A DNA stretch of 64,000 nucleotides from DATGZH01 sp035297265 (GCA_035297265.1 DATGZH010000007.1:10705-74704); one strand, 5' to 3'. Positions 1-9,429 are shown, counted from the stretch's first letter. The notes: generated by a model not told the origin, from the sequence alone. A program made the numbers and translations.

Positions 1-1
1 C

Positions 2-82
2 CTCGAGAGCCTCTCCCGATGGGGTGTCGCCCTGAGCGCCTACCACGCGGCGCGGATCGCGGCCAAGGCGGCGGCCAAGTGA
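2..82 (+). CDS. C-terminal end of an unidentified protein (cut by window edge)
   Basis: A reading frame open from the window edge runs 26 codons to a TGA at 80-82 and ends in an Ala/Lys-rich tail (AAKAAAK). It overlaps the GTG of the following ABC exporter gene by four bases (GTGA), so it is probably the preceding gene of the same operon. Too little remains to name a family. Confidence 0.5.
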   Translation, partial: LESLSRWGVALSAYHAARIAAKAAAK

Positions 83-2127
83 AGACGCCGCTCCTGTCGA
101 GGGGCCCGAGTCAGCCACCGCCCGACCCCGAGTCCGGCTCGCCGTTCCTCCCCGGCGCCGAGCCCTCCCGCTACGAGGCGCCTCGGGCGACCATCGACCC
201 CGACCCGACCAAGAGTTGGCTACAGCGGGCGAAGCCCATCGTCTTCGCCCACAAGAGGATCTTCCTCACGTCGCTCATCCTGGCGTTCGTCGGCCTCGTC
301 ATCCAGGTCGAGATTCCCTATGTCCTGAACAACGCCATCAACAACGCCATCGTCGGGCACAAGGTGCTCGGCGTCGTGCACAAGTCGGCGCTCGGCCCCT
401 ACGTCATGGTGCTCGTGATCCTGGCTCTCGTCGGCGGCGTCACGGGCTACATCTCCCGCAAGTACATGTTCAAGACGGCCTACGCCATCGAGTTCGACCT
501 CCGGAACATCATCTACGAGCACCTGACGAAGATGTCGTTCCCGTTCTACGACCGCGTGCAGTCCGGACAGCTCATCTCCCGGGCCAACTCCGACATCCGC
601 TCGGTGCAGATGTACCTCACGTTCGCGCCGATGATCCTCGTGCAGTGCAGCATCGCCGTCGTGGCCTTCGGCTTCATGCTCTCGCTCAGCGTGCCGTTGG
701 CCTTCGTGGCCATGATCCCGATGCCGTTCGTCTTCGTCACCGGCTGGCGGATGCGCCAGTCGATGTTCCCGGTGTCCTGGCTCATCCAGGCCCGCCTGGC
801 CAATGTGGCCACCATCGTCGACGAGAACATCAACGGCGTCCGGGTCGTGAGGTCCTTCGCCGCCGAGCAGCAGCAGCTCTCCTCGCTGGCCCGTGAGGCC
901 GACAAGGTCCAATGGAGCTACGTGAAGGACGCCGACCTGCGGGCCCGCTGGACGCCGGCCATGCAGAACCTCCCGCAGCTGGGGCTGGCCCTCGTGCTCC
1001 TGGTCGGGGGGTGGCTGGTCATCCACGGCGAGCTCCAGGTCGGGGCGATGGCCGCCTTCCCGGCCTACATGCTGATGATGCAGATCCCCTTCATGATGCT
1101 CGGGATGATCATCATGATGGGTCAGCGGGCCGCGGCCTCGGCCGGACGCATCTACGAGGTGCTCGACGAGAAGCCCACCGTGGTCGACCGGCCGGGCGCC
1201 GTCGACCTCGTCACGTGCGAGGGCGACGTCAGCTTCGACTCGGTCGACTTCGCCTACGGCGAGAACCAACCCATGATCCTCTCCGGCCTCGACCTGCACC
1301 TGCGGCCGGGCGAGACCGTGGCCCTGGTCGGGCGCACCGGTTCGGGCAAGTCCACCGTGGCCCGCCTGCTCCCCCGCTTCTACGACGTCACGGGGGGCAA
1401 GATCCTGGTCGACGGACAGGACGTGCGGAACCTCACCCTGGCCAGCCTCCGCTCGCACATCGGCATCGTCCTCGACGAGCCGTTCCTCTTCTCGATCTCG
1501 ATCCGGGACAACATCGCCTACGGCCGGCCCGACGCCGACCTCGCCGACGTCGAGGCGGCGGCCAAGGCGGCCGGGGCGGACGAGTTCATCCGGGACCTCC
1601 CGGAGGGCTACGACGCCGTGGTCGGCGAGCGCGGTTACACGCTGTCCGGCGGGCAGCGCCAGCGGCTGTCCATCGCCCGGACCCTCCTCGTCAACCCGCA
1701 GATCCTCGTCTTCGACGACGCGACGAGCGCCATCGACGTCCAGGTGGAGCTCCAAATCCACGACTCGCTGCGCAAGCTGATGGAGGGGCGGACCACGCTC
1801 ATCATCGCCCACCGCCTCTCCACTATCGGCCTGGCCGACCGGGTGGTCCTGCTCGACGAGGGCCACATCGTGGCCGACGGGACCCACGCCGAGCTCCTGG
1901 CGACCACCCCGCTCTACGCCGAGGTGCTGGCCCAGGCCGAGCAGGCCGAGCGGGCCGCCCGGGACGCGATGGCGCGCGAGGCCGAGCGCATCGTCCACCA
2001 CGAGCCGGGCCGCGTCGGGAACGGCCACGTGCCCACCGACAACGGCGCCAGCCGCACCGACCCCGGCGACCCCTTCGACGAGGGCGGTCTCCTCGACGAC
2101 CCCCTCGAGGACGGGGAGGCGTACTGA
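79..2127 (+). CDS. ABC exporter half-transporter, degenerate-site subunit
   Basis: Membrane-domain plus ATPase half-transporter of the ABCB/MsbA type, 682 aa. An N-terminal six-helix domain (about residues 45-340) precedes the nucleotide-binding domain, with Walker A GRTGSGKST near 417, signature LSGGQ near 522, Walker B ILVFDD near 541 and the H-loop in AHRLST. The residue after the Walker B Asp, normally the catalytic Glu, is Asp, and the Q-loop Gln is also Asp (VLDEPF). This marks the degenerate-site subunit of heterodimeric exporters. GTG at 79 was chosen because it overlaps the upstream stop as GTGA; an ATG at 19 would overlap the upstream gene by over 60 bases. The next gene begins inside its stop codon, so the two are co-translated and should form one heterodimer. 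The substrate (drug, lipid or peptide) cannot be told. Confidence 0.9.
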   Translation: MKTPLLSRGPSQPPPDPESGSPFLPGAEPSRYEAPRATIDPDPTKSWLQRAKPIVFAHKRIFLTSLILAFVGLVIQVEIPYVLNNAINNAIVGHKVLGVVHKSALGPYVMVLVILALVGGVTGYISRKYMFKTAYAIEFDLRNIIYEHLTKMSFPFYDRVQSGQLISRANSDIRSVQMYLTFAPMILVQCSIAVVAFGFMLSLSVPLAFVAMIPMPFVFVTGWRMRQSMFPVSWLIQARLANVATIVDENINGVRVVRSFAAEQQQLSSLAREADKVQWSYVKDADLRARWTPAMQNLPQLGLALVLLVGGWLVIHGELQVGAMAAFPAYMLMMQIPFMMLGMIIMMGQRAAASAGRIYEVLDEKPTVVDRPGAVDLVTCEGDVSFDSVDFAYGENQPMILSGLDLHLRPGETVALVGRTGSGKSTVARLLPRFYDVTGGKILVDGQDVRNLTLASLRSHIGIVLDEPFLFSISIRDNIAYGRPDADLADVEAAAKAAGADEFIRDLPEGYDAVVGERGYTLSGGQRQRLSIARTLLVNPQILVFDDATSAIDVQVELQIHDSLRKLMEGRTTLIIAHRLSTIGLADRVVLLDEGHIVADGTHAELLATTPLYAEVLAQAEQAERAARDAMAREAERIVHHEPGRVGNGHVPTDNGASRTDPGDPFDEGGLLDDPLEDGEAY

Positions 2128-4073
2128 TGGCCTGGGGCGGCATGGGCGGCGGCTTCGTAGGCTCGGCGGCCGGACAGTCCGCCGCGGCGGGCCTGCCCTT
2201 CGGCGGCATCCCCTCCGAGCTGCAGAAGGGCGTCGACGAGCTCCTCGACGAGGAGCCCGAGCACGGCGAGCCGGACGTCACCTTCACGCAGGTCGTCCCG
2301 CCGTCGGACCGGCGCACGCTGACGCTCTGGCGGTTGCTCTCCGAGTACCCCGGGATGCTCGTCCTCGCGGGCATCCTCATCATGATCATCGCCTTCACGA
2401 TGCAGCTCGGTCCGAAGTTCACCGAGTACGCCATCAACAACGGGATGATCCCGCACCACGAGAACTTCAGTGCCGTGGTGATGGCCTCGATCGGCTACCT
2501 GCTCGCCGTGGGCATCACCGCCATCTGCCAGCGCTTCCAGGTGCAGGTCTCCGGGCGCATCGCCGCCTGGGTCATGAACGACCTGCGGAACCGGGTCTTC
2601 GCCCACCTCCAGCGGATGTCGCTCGACTTCTTCACCGCCGAGAAGGCGGGCGTGATCATGACCCGCATGACGAGCGACATCGAGAACCTCCAGCAGCTGC
2701 TGCAGGACGGCCTCTCGCAGTTCGCCATCCAGATCCTCACGATGATCTGGGTCACGATCTTCATGTTCACGACGAACGTGCGGCTCTCCGCCATCACGCT
2801 CACCCTCGTCCTCCCCCCGCTCCTCATCAGCTCGGTGTGGTTCCACCGGGCCTCCAACCGGGGCTACGACAAGGTGCGCGACGGCATTGCCAAGGTGCTG
2901 TCCGACCTCTCCGAGAGCCTCTCGGGTGTGCGGATCGTGGCCGCCTTCAACCGGCAGCGGCGCAACGTCGTCCACCACCGCAACGTGGTCGGCGAGTACA
3001 AGGACGCCAACGACTACACCGCCGAGGTCAACGCCCGCTACGGGCCCGGGACCCAGATGCTCGGCTGGCTCGGCCAGGCGATCATCCTCGCCGTCGGGGG
3101 CACGATGGTGGTCCACCACGAGCTCACGCCGGGCGCCCTCATCGCCTTCTTCTTGTACCTCAACCGGTTCTTCCAGCCGATCCAGATGCTCACCCAGCAG
3201 TACAACGTCTTCCAGCAGGGCCAGTCGTCCATCTTCAAGCTGCGCACGCTCTTCGAGACCGACCCGAGCGTGCCCGAGGCCGAGGACGCCGAGGAGCTGC
3301 CGCCGGTCGAGGGCGAGATCGTGTTCGAGGACGTCAGCTTCGGCTACGACCCCGAGCTGCCGGTCCTCCACGACGTGAACCTGCGCATCGCTCCGGGTGA
3401 GACCGTGGCCTTCGTCGGCCCGACCGGGGCCGGCAAGTCCACGATGGCCAAGCTGGTGACCCGCTTCTACGACCCGACCGAGGGTCGGGTGCTCATCGAC
3501 GGCCACGACCTGCGGCACGTGACCTTCGCCTCGCTGCGGCGCCAGCTCGGGGTGGTGCCCCAAGAGCCCTTCCTCTTCGCCGGGACCATCCGGGACAACG
3601 TGGCCTTCGCCCGACCCGAGGCCGACGTGGACGAGGTGTGGGAGGCGGTGCGCCGCGTCGGCCTCGTCGAGGTGGTCGAGCGGCTCCCGAACCAGTTGGA
3701 CACGGTGGTCCACGAACGGGGGCAGTCCCTCTCGTCGGGCGAGCGGCAGCTGATCGCCCTCGCCCGGGCCTTCCTCGCCCATCCCCGGGTCCTCGTGCTC
3801 GACGAGGCCACCTCGAACCTCGACCTTTTGTCGGAGACGAAGATCGAGGCGGCCCTCGACGTCCTCCTCGAGGCGCGCACGGCGGTGCTCATCGCCCACC
3901 GCCTGTCGACGGCGATGCGGGCCGACCGCATCGTGGTCGTCGACGAAGGTCGGCTGGTCGAGATGGGCAGCCACGACGAGCTGGTGGCCCTCGGTGGCCG
4001 CTACGCCGAGATGTACGAGACCTGGATCAGCCAGGCCGAGACCGAGCAGCCCACCGCGGGCCCGAAGCGCTGA
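2127..4073 (+). CDS. ABC exporter half-transporter, catalytic-site subunit
   Basis: Partner half-transporter of 648 aa; its ATG at 2127 overlaps the TGA of the preceding gene by one base. A Gly/Ala-rich N-terminal extension of roughly 70 residues precedes the six-helix domain. The ATPase domain has Walker A GPTGAGKST near 431, a normal Q-loop (VPQEPF), Walker B VLVLDE with catalytic Glu near 560 and the H-loop in AHRLST. Its signature is LSSGE rather than LSGGQ. In heterodimeric exporters (TM287/288, BmrCD) the poor signature of one chain faces the poor Walker B of the other, exactly the pattern seen here. A farther-upstream start would lie inside the first gene and was rejected. Confidence 0.9.
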   Translation: MAWGGMGGGFVGSAAGQSAAAGLPFGGIPSELQKGVDELLDEEPEHGEPDVTFTQVVPPSDRRTLTLWRLLSEYPGMLVLAGILIMIIAFTMQLGPKFTEYAINNGMIPHHENFSAVVMASIGYLLAVGITAICQRFQVQVSGRIAAWVMNDLRNRVFAHLQRMSLDFFTAEKAGVIMTRMTSDIENLQQLLQDGLSQFAIQILTMIWVTIFMFTTNVRLSAITLTLVLPPLLISSVWFHRASNRGYDKVRDGIAKVLSDLSESLSGVRIVAAFNRQRRNVVHHRNVVGEYKDANDYTAEVNARYGPGTQMLGWLGQAIILAVGGTMVVHHELTPGALIAFFLYLNRFFQPIQMLTQQYNVFQQGQSSIFKLRTLFETDPSVPEAEDAEELPPVEGEIVFEDVSFGYDPELPVLHDVNLRIAPGETVAFVGPTGAGKSTMAKLVTRFYDPTEGRVLIDGHDLRHVTFASLRRQLGVVPQEPFLFAGTIRDNVAFARPEADVDEVWEAVRRVGLVEVVERLPNQLDTVVHERGQSLSSGERQLIALARAFLAHPRVLVLDEATSNLDLLSETKIEAALDVLLEARTAVLIAHRLSTAMRADRIVVVDEGRLVEMGSHDELVALGGRYAEMYETWISQAETEQPTAGPKR

Positions 4074-4085
4074 CCGGCGCCGGTC
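4072..4085. terminator. Possible bidirectional hairpin between convergent genes
   Basis: GACCGGCGCCGGTC is a perfect 14-base palindrome. It starts in the stop codon of the exporter gene and lies 11 bases from the convergent LivF stop. There is no U-tract, so termination is only suggested by position. Confidence 0.3.
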
Positions 4086-4096
4086 GGCCGGCGAGA

Positions 4097-4813
4097 TCAG
4101 GAAGCGGCGGTGTGCGCGGCCTCGCCGAGGTAGCGGTCCAGCACCTCCTGGTGGGCCTCCGAGGAGGCGCCCGCCCAGCCGACGCGGCCGCGGTTGAGGA
4201 TCATGCAGTTGTCGGCGAAGGCCAACGCCCGGTGGACGAACTGCTCGATGAGGACGATCGTGATGCCGCTCTCCCTGGCCTTTTGGAGGCTGTCGAAGAC
4301 CGCCTCGGCGACCATCGGGGCCAGGCCGAGCGACATCTCGTCGGCGATGATCAGCTTCGGCGTCACGGCCAGGGCCCGGCCGAGGGCCAGCATCTGCTGC
4401 TCACCGCCCGAGAGGCTCCCCGCCCGCTGCTGGCGGCGGACGCCGAGCACCGGGAACAGCTGCATCGCCCGGTCGATGGCCTCGGCCCGGCCACTGCGCT
4501 TCACGTCGACCACCGCCATCCGGAGGTTCTCGATCACGGAGAGGCCGGGGAAGATGCCCCGGCCCTCCGGGATGTAGTTGAGGCCGCGCCGGCGGATCTT
4601 GTGGGCGGCGAGCTTGGTGATGTCCTCGCCGTCGAAGACCACCTTGCCGGCGCTCGCCGCAACGAGGCCGGAGACCTTGCGGGCGAGCGTGCTCTTGCCG
4701 GCACCGTTGGCCCCGAGCACGGCGAGGGCCGAGCCCGCCCTGACCTCGAGGCGCACGCCGAAGAGCGCCTGGGAGGGCCCGTAGCGGACGTCGAGGTCGC
4801 TCACCGTGAGCAT
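4097..4813 (-). CDS. livF: Branched-chain amino acid-type ABC transporter ATP-binding protein LivF
   Basis: Cytoplasmic ATPase of a HAAT-family importer, 238 aa from the ATG at 4813. Walker A GANGAGKST is at 34-42, signature LSGGE at 134-138, Walker B LIIADE at 154-159, and the IPEGRGIFP segment is typical of LivF. The ATG at 4813 is preceded by GGAGGG seven bases upstream. A GTG at 4852 would give 13 more residues and overlap the livG stop as GTGA; both are plausible, but the ribosome site favours 4813. It is the last gene of livHM-livG-livF. In this family substrates are often not amino acids; the neighbours suggest organic or acyl-type acids, which is inference. Confidence 0.88.
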   Translation of the reverse strand: MLTVSDLDVRYGPSQALFGVRLEVRAGSALAVLGANGAGKSTLARKVSGLVAASAGKVVFDGEDITKLAAHKIRRRGLNYIPEGRGIFPGLSVIENLRMAVVDVKRSGRAEAIDRAMQLFPVLGVRRQQRAGSLSGGEQQMLALGRALAVTPKLIIADEMSLGLAPMVAEAVFDSLQKARESGITIVLIEQFVHRALAFADNCMILNRGRVGWAGASSEAHQEVLDRYLGEAAHTAAS

Positions 4814-4848
4814 GACGTCGCCCTCCGGTTCGCCGCCCTCGGGACTGC

Positions 4849-5736
4849 TCACTCCCCGGCCCCCTCGGGCCCGGTGGTCGACTCGACCGCGGGGTGGGGC
4901 GTGGCGACCGCACCGTTGCGGGCCGGCGGGGCCGTGGCCACCGCGTCGTCGTCGCCGAGGTAGGCGGCCCGCACGGCCGGGTCGGCCCGGACCTCCTCGG
5001 CGCTGCCCTCGGCGATCAGCTGGCCGAAGTCGAGCACGTAGATCTTCGAGGAGAGAGCGAGCACCGAGGCCACGTCGTGCTCGACCATGAGGAGCGACAC
5101 CTCGTGGTCCGGGTTGTCCACCACCCTCTGGAAGGACTCGGAGAGCTGCTCGGACTCGTGGAGGTCGAGGCCAGAGAGCGGCTCGTCGAGTAGGACGACG
5201 CTCGGCCCGGTCGCCAGGGCGCGGCCGATCTCGACCAGCCGGGACATGCCGAGGGGGAGCACGGCCACCGGCGTGCGGGCGATCTTGGTCAGGTCGAGCA
5301 GCTCGAGCAGCGCCTCGACCGCCTCGGTCTCCTCCTTCGGCGGGGGGAAGACGGCGCGGAAGTCGATGAGGTCACGCCAGAGCCGGTGACGCTCGTTGCG
5401 CACCCGATAGCCGAGCACCAGGTGCTCGCGGACCGTGAGGCCCAAGAACAGCTCGGGCTGCTGGAAGGTGCGGGCCAGGCCCTTGCGGGCCCTCGCCATC
5501 GGCGTGGCCGACGTGACGTCCTCACCCTTGATGAAGACCCGGCCCTTCTCCGGGCGGAGCAGGCCGGAGAGGACGCCGAACAACGTGCTCTTGCCGGCGC
5601 CGTTGGGGCCGACGAGCCCGACGATCGTGCCCGACGGCACCTTGATCGCCACGTCGGACAGGGCGACCAGCCCGCCGAAGCGCACCGTGACCTCGGTCGC
5701 CGCGAGGACCGGCGGACTGGGGGCCTCGGTCGTCAC
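4849..5736 (-). CDS. livG: Branched-chain amino acid-type ABC transporter ATP-binding protein LivG
   Basis: Second ATPase of the importer, 295 aa. Walker A GPNGAGKST is at 43-51, the FQQPELF Q-loop at 91-97 and Walker B VVLLDE near 180-185. The signature is LPLGM instead of LSxGQ, a relaxed form I recall from actinobacterial LivG proteins. The GTG at 5736 overlaps the permease stop (GTGA), giving translational coupling. It should pair with LivF under the fused permease. Confidence 0.88.
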   Translation of the reverse strand: MTTEAPSPPVLAATEVTVRFGGLVALSDVAIKVPSGTIVGLVGPNGAGKSTLFGVLSGLLRPEKGRVFIKGEDVTSATPMARARKGLARTFQQPELFLGLTVREHLVLGYRVRNERHRLWRDLIDFRAVFPPPKEETEAVEALLELLDLTKIARTPVAVLPLGMSRLVEIGRALATGPSVVLLDEPLSGLDLHESEQLSESFQRVVDNPDHEVSLLMVEHDVASVLALSSKIYVLDFGQLIAEGSAEEVRADPAVRAAYLGDDDAVATAPPARNGAVATPHPAVESTTGPEGAGE

Positions 5737-7760
5737 GACGAGACCTCCGAGGCGATGTGCGCCGGGGGCTCCTCGCCGAGCACGAGCTCCCGCTCGTCCT
5801 GCGGCACCCCCTCGAGCACGGGCGGGGGTGCCTGACGGGACAGCTTGAAGAGGAGCCGGCGGAACTGACGGCCCTGCTCGGCCAGCGTGCCGTCGGGGAA
5901 CTTGGCGATGCCGATGGCCCCCAACCCGAAGAGGAGCGGCGGGACCTGCGCCGTCCAGGTCGGCCAGTTGAGGGTGAGCCCCGGCAGGATGCTGAAGGTG
6001 AGACCGGCGAAGAGCGCGGCCGAGCACGAGCGCACGCCGGCGGTCACGAGGACGGCCAGCCAGGCGACGCCGACGAACGTCTCGAAGTTCATCGGCTGGG
6101 CCGAGGTCTGGGCGGTGGCGAGGAACCCCCCGCCGATGCCGGCGACCATGGCCGCCAACCCGGCCACGATCGTCTTCATCTGGAGCACGCTGATGCCGAG
6201 GGTCCGCGAGCCCGGCTCGCTCCAGCGCACCGCGTTGAGGGCCAGCCCGGTCGTGGAACGGCGCAGGTTGACGACGAGGAGGGCCACGACGCAAAAGACA
6301 ATCAGCAAGAAGTAGGTGAAGGCGATGTTGCCCGAGACGAACTTCGGCGGAGCCATGTTCACCCCGAGCCCGGAGTTCTGGAAGATGCCCTGGGTGAAGA
6401 AGAGGTTGTCCATCAACAACCCGAACGTGAGCGTGACCAGGGCCACGTACAGGTCGCCCAGGCGGATGGTGAAGAACCCGATGATGACGCCCATCGGCAG
6501 CGCGACGAGCCCGCCGGCCACGATCGCCGCCAGGATCGGCCAGCCGTGGTTCGTGGCCAGCTGCGCCGCGGTCACCGCCCCCACGCCGGCGAACGTGATC
6601 TGACAGAGCCAGATCATGCCGCCCTCCCCGGTCACGAGCGTGAACGAGAGGAAGATGATGCCGTAGGCCACCCCGGCTTCGATGAGCGGCGTGTAGTAGG
6701 AGGGGAGGGGCAGCACGGGCAGGATGAACGCCACGACGATGAGGAAGGCCGGACCGGCATACTTGCCGATGAGGCCGAGCGAGCCGGTCTGCAGCGTGGC
6801 CACGCTCGTCGACCCGGCAAGCTGGCTCTCCCCCTGCGGCAGGATCGCCCGGTCGAGCGCCCCTCCGACCCCCTCGGTCTCGCTCACCCGACCGGTGCGG
6901 ATGAGGTTGTAGATCAAGAAGATGGCGATGAAGATGAACGGGATGGCCTCGATCAACTCGCCGGTCCAGGGGCTCGACGGGGGGAGCTTCCACTGGATGA
7001 GCGACGTCACCACGCCCATCAGCACGCCGACGATCACGGCCACCGGCAGGCTGCGGAGCTTCGCCGCGACCACCGCGGCGAACGCCGAGGCGAGGAGGAG
7101 GGTGAAGTTGGCCGGGTCGAGGCCGATGTTCGGCGCCACGAGCACGCCCGTGAGGCCGGCGAGGAAACTGCCCACCGCCCACACGCCGACCGAGATGGCC
7201 CCGACGCTCGAACCGGAGAGGCTGGTCATGGCCGGCGAGTCCACCATGGCCCGGACCTTCAGGCCGACCTCGGTATAGCGCAGCACGCCGGCCCCGAGGA
7301 CCACGGAGCCCACGACGGCGATGTAGATGATGACCGTGTCCAGCGTCACGGGCACGCCCAGGAAGTCGAAGACCCGGACGGGCTCGGGGGCCAGGCCCGG
7401 CGCCTTCAAGATGGCCCCGTTGCCGAAGATGATCGTGGCCAATGCCGGGATCGTGACCGAGAGTCCCAGCGTGACGACCACCTTGACGAGGGCCGAGGAC
7501 AGCCGGAGGAACCGGAAGACGGCGTAGTAGAGGGCGATGCCGAGGGCCGGACCGGCGACGAACAGGGCCAGAGCGGCGGCCGGCACGATGCCCCAGTTAT
7601 GTTGCACGTGCAGGAAGTAGTAGAAGCGGGCGATGAAGAAGGCCATCGAGGCGAACGCGAAGTTCAAGATGCCCGACGACACGTACGTGATGACCAGGCC
7701 GGACGCGGCGATCGCATAGATCCCCCCAGTCGCCAGTCCGGCTATCACGTACTGGAGCAC
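5733..7760 (-). CDS. Fused LivH-LivM permease of a branched-chain amino acid-type ABC importer
   Basis: Integral membrane protein of 675 aa that joins two permeases normally encoded separately. The first half (about 1-290) is LivH-like, starting QYVIAGLATGGIYAIAASG with the ILNFAFASMAF segment. A hydrophilic linker with an SETEGVGG segment follows, then a LivM-like half (about 330-640) with GGMIWLCQITFAGVGA. The C-terminal tail is polar and cytoplasmic. The GTG at 7760 has an AAGGGGGG ribosome site four bases upstream; longer versions add a Gly/Arg-rich sequence unlike any permease. It heads livHM-livG-livF. No binding protein is in this transcript; candidates lie divergently at 9462 and 10741. 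Confidence 0.87.
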   Translation of the reverse strand: MLQYVIAGLATGGIYAIAASGLVITYVSSGILNFAFASMAFFIARFYYFLHVQHNWGIVPAAALALFVAGPALGIALYYAVFRFLRLSSALVKVVVTLGLSVTIPALATIIFGNGAILKAPGLAPEPVRVFDFLGVPVTLDTVIIYIAVVGSVVLGAGVLRYTEVGLKVRAMVDSPAMTSLSGSSVGAISVGVWAVGSFLAGLTGVLVAPNIGLDPANFTLLLASAFAAVVAAKLRSLPVAVIVGVLMGVVTSLIQWKLPPSSPWTGELIEAIPFIFIAIFLIYNLIRTGRVSETEGVGGALDRAILPQGESQLAGSTSVATLQTGSLGLIGKYAGPAFLIVVAFILPVLPLPSYYTPLIEAGVAYGIIFLSFTLVTGEGGMIWLCQITFAGVGAVTAAQLATNHGWPILAAIVAGGLVALPMGVIIGFFTIRLGDLYVALVTLTFGLLMDNLFFTQGIFQNSGLGVNMAPPKFVSGNIAFTYFLLIVFCVVALLVVNLRRSTTGLALNAVRWSEPGSRTLGISVLQMKTIVAGLAAMVAGIGGGFLATAQTSAQPMNFETFVGVAWLAVLVTAGVRSCSAALFAGLTFSILPGLTLNWPTWTAQVPPLLFGLGAIGIAKFPDGTLAEQGRQFRRLLFKLSRQAPPPVLEGVPQDERELVLGEEPPAHIASEVSS

Positions 7761-8130
7761 TCGCCCCCCTTCGGACCCTGGCTCGCCGCCGCCCTGTCTA
7801 CCCCGCCACCGCCGGCGCCCGGACGGCGCCCATGGCCGTGGCTGGCGCACCGGTCCGGCAGTCCCTGCGGCGGCCGGCTCCCCGGCCCCGGACCGGAGCG
7901 CCCGGCATCGTATCTCGGTGACCGTCCAGCGGCCCTTGGGCCACCGCCGCAGGCCCGCCCGTCCGTCCCGCGAACCCCGTTGGTCCGGACTGTAAATCCC
8001 ATTTCCGCAACCCATCCCCCGCTGCTACCATCGAAGAAGGGCGCGCGCGCCTCTTCACCCGCCGGCCGGGGAGCACATCGCCGCTGCCGGACGAGCGGTC
8101 CAGCGCAACACGAAGGAGCCAAGGATTCCC
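7761..8130. promoter_or_regulatory. Divergent intergenic region (importer operon / amidohydrolase)
   Basis: 370 bases between divergent starts with no credible gene. Codons in the first part read Arg/Pro/Gly-rich in all frames. The 7985-8040 part is less GC-rich (ACTGTAAATCCC) and could hold promoter elements, but no convincing -35/-10 pair was found. It must carry the control regions of both transcripts. Confidence 0.4.
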
Positions 8131-9327
8131 ATGCCGTCACGAGTGCTCGACTTCCCCGTCTTCGACGTCGACAACCACATGTACGAGACGACGGACGCTT
8201 TCACGAAGTTCCTACCGCCGGAGTACGCCGACCTCATCAAGTACGTCTCCGTGAACGGCCGCACCAAGATCGCCGTCAAGAACAAGATCAGCGACTACAT
8301 CCCGAACCCCACGTTCGAGGTGGTGGCGGCGCCGGGCGCTCAGGAGGAGTACTTCAAGCACGGGAACCCCGAGGGCAAGTCCCGGCGGGAGATCATGGGC
8401 AAGCCGATCCGGGCCCTCCCGGCCTTCTTCGACCCCGAGCCCCGCCTGGCCCTGATGGACGAGCTGGGCGTGGACCGGGCCCTCATGTGGCCGACGCTGG
8501 CCAGCCTCCTCGAGGAGCGCATGTCCGACGACCCGCCGGCCACGCACGCGGTGATCCACGCCCTCAACCAGTGGATGTACGAGCACTGGACGTTCAACTA
8601 CCAGGACCGCATCTTCCCCACCCCGGTCATCACGCTGCCCATCTTGGACAAGGCCATCGAGGAGCTGGAGTGGGTGCTCGAACGGGGGGCCCGGGTGATC
8701 CTCGTCCGGCCGGCCCCGGTGCCGGGCTTCATGGGCCGCCGTTCGATGGCGCTGCCCGAGTTCGACCCGTTCTGGCAGAAGGTGGCCGAGGCCGACATCC
8801 TCGTCGGCATGCACTCGTCGGACAGCGGCTACCAGCGCTACATCAACGAGTGGGAGGGCGTCCGGGACGGCGAGATGCTGCCGTTCAAGGGCGGGTCGGG
8901 CTTCGCTGCCATCATCGGCCACCAGGGTCGCACGATCGTCGACACCGTCGCCTCCCTCGTGGGGCACGGGCTGTGCACCCGGTTCCCGACGCTCAAGTTC
9001 GCCCCGGTCGAGAACGGGAGCAACTGGGTGCGGCCGCTCCTCCACGACATGGAGCACGCCTGGGACACCTCGCCTCGGCTCTTCGAGGAGAACCCGGTCG
9101 AGGTCTTCAAGCGCAACATCTGGGTGCACCCCTTCCACGAGGAGGACCCCGTGGGCCTCGTCAAGCTGCTCGGGGCGGACCGGGTGCTCTTCGGCTCGGA
9201 CTTCCCGCACCCCGAGGGCATGTCCGACCCGATCAGCTTCGTGAAGGAACTCGACGGGCTCCCGGACGAGGACGTCCGCAAGGTCATGGGCGGCAACCTC
9301 GGCAAGATCATGAAGGTGGCCGCCTGA
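8131..9327 (+). CDS. Amidohydrolase-2 family TIM-barrel hydrolase/decarboxylase
   Basis: 398-aa protein of the amidohydrolase 2 family (PF04909 type), which contains metal-dependent hydrolases and non-oxidative decarboxylases such as ACMSD. The N-terminal metal motif region reads FDVDNHMYE (residues 11-19), so the usual first His of HxH is Asn. A late barrel motif GSDFPHPEG starts at 355, with the conserved Asp at 357. The ATG at 8131 follows AAGGAG and AAGGA. A close relative lies at 35018 and a more distant one at 24241. The substrate is unknown. Next to a Liv-type transporter and its binding proteins it may act on the imported compound (inference). Confidence 0.8.
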   Translation: MPSRVLDFPVFDVDNHMYETTDAFTKFLPPEYADLIKYVSVNGRTKIAVKNKISDYIPNPTFEVVAAPGAQEEYFKHGNPEGKSRREIMGKPIRALPAFFDPEPRLALMDELGVDRALMWPTLASLLEERMSDDPPATHAVIHALNQWMYEHWTFNYQDRIFPTPVITLPILDKAIEELEWVLERGARVILVRPAPVPGFMGRRSMALPEFDPFWQKVAEADILVGMHSSDSGYQRYINEWEGVRDGEMLPFKGGSGFAAIIGHQGRTIVDTVASLVGHGLCTRFPTLKFAPVENGSNWVRPLLHDMEHAWDTSPRLFEENPVEVFKRNIWVHPFHEEDPVGLVKLLGADRVLFGSDFPHPEGMSDPISFVKELDGLPDEDVRKVMGGNLGKIMKVAA

Positions 9328-9400
9328 GCAGCGCCCGCCGCGGCGGTCCGTCCGCTGCGCAGGATGACCAGGCGCGCCCTGTCATGACTTCTTCACGCGA

Positions 9401-9429
9401 TTGACATAACCTCCTTGGCGGGCCACCAT
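9401..9429 (+). promoter_or_regulatory. Possible promoter of the first binding-protein gene
   Basis: TTGACA at 9401-9406 is a perfect -35. The hexamer 17 bases downstream (CACCAT) is a poor -10, so only the -35 half is convincing. It precedes the gene at 9462. Confidence 0.25.

Noticed and set aside
220..2028. 602-codon open frame antisense to the first exporter gene
   Set aside because: Composition is His/Asp/Glu/Arg-rich, as expected for the mirror of GC-rich third positions; no domain, and the sense strand encodes a clear ABC protein.
5757..9404. 1215-codon open frame on the plus strand across the permease and amidohydrolase region
   Set aside because: It is antisense to LivHM and out of frame with the amidohydrolase; low-complexity Asp/Arg/His/Gly translation with no motif.
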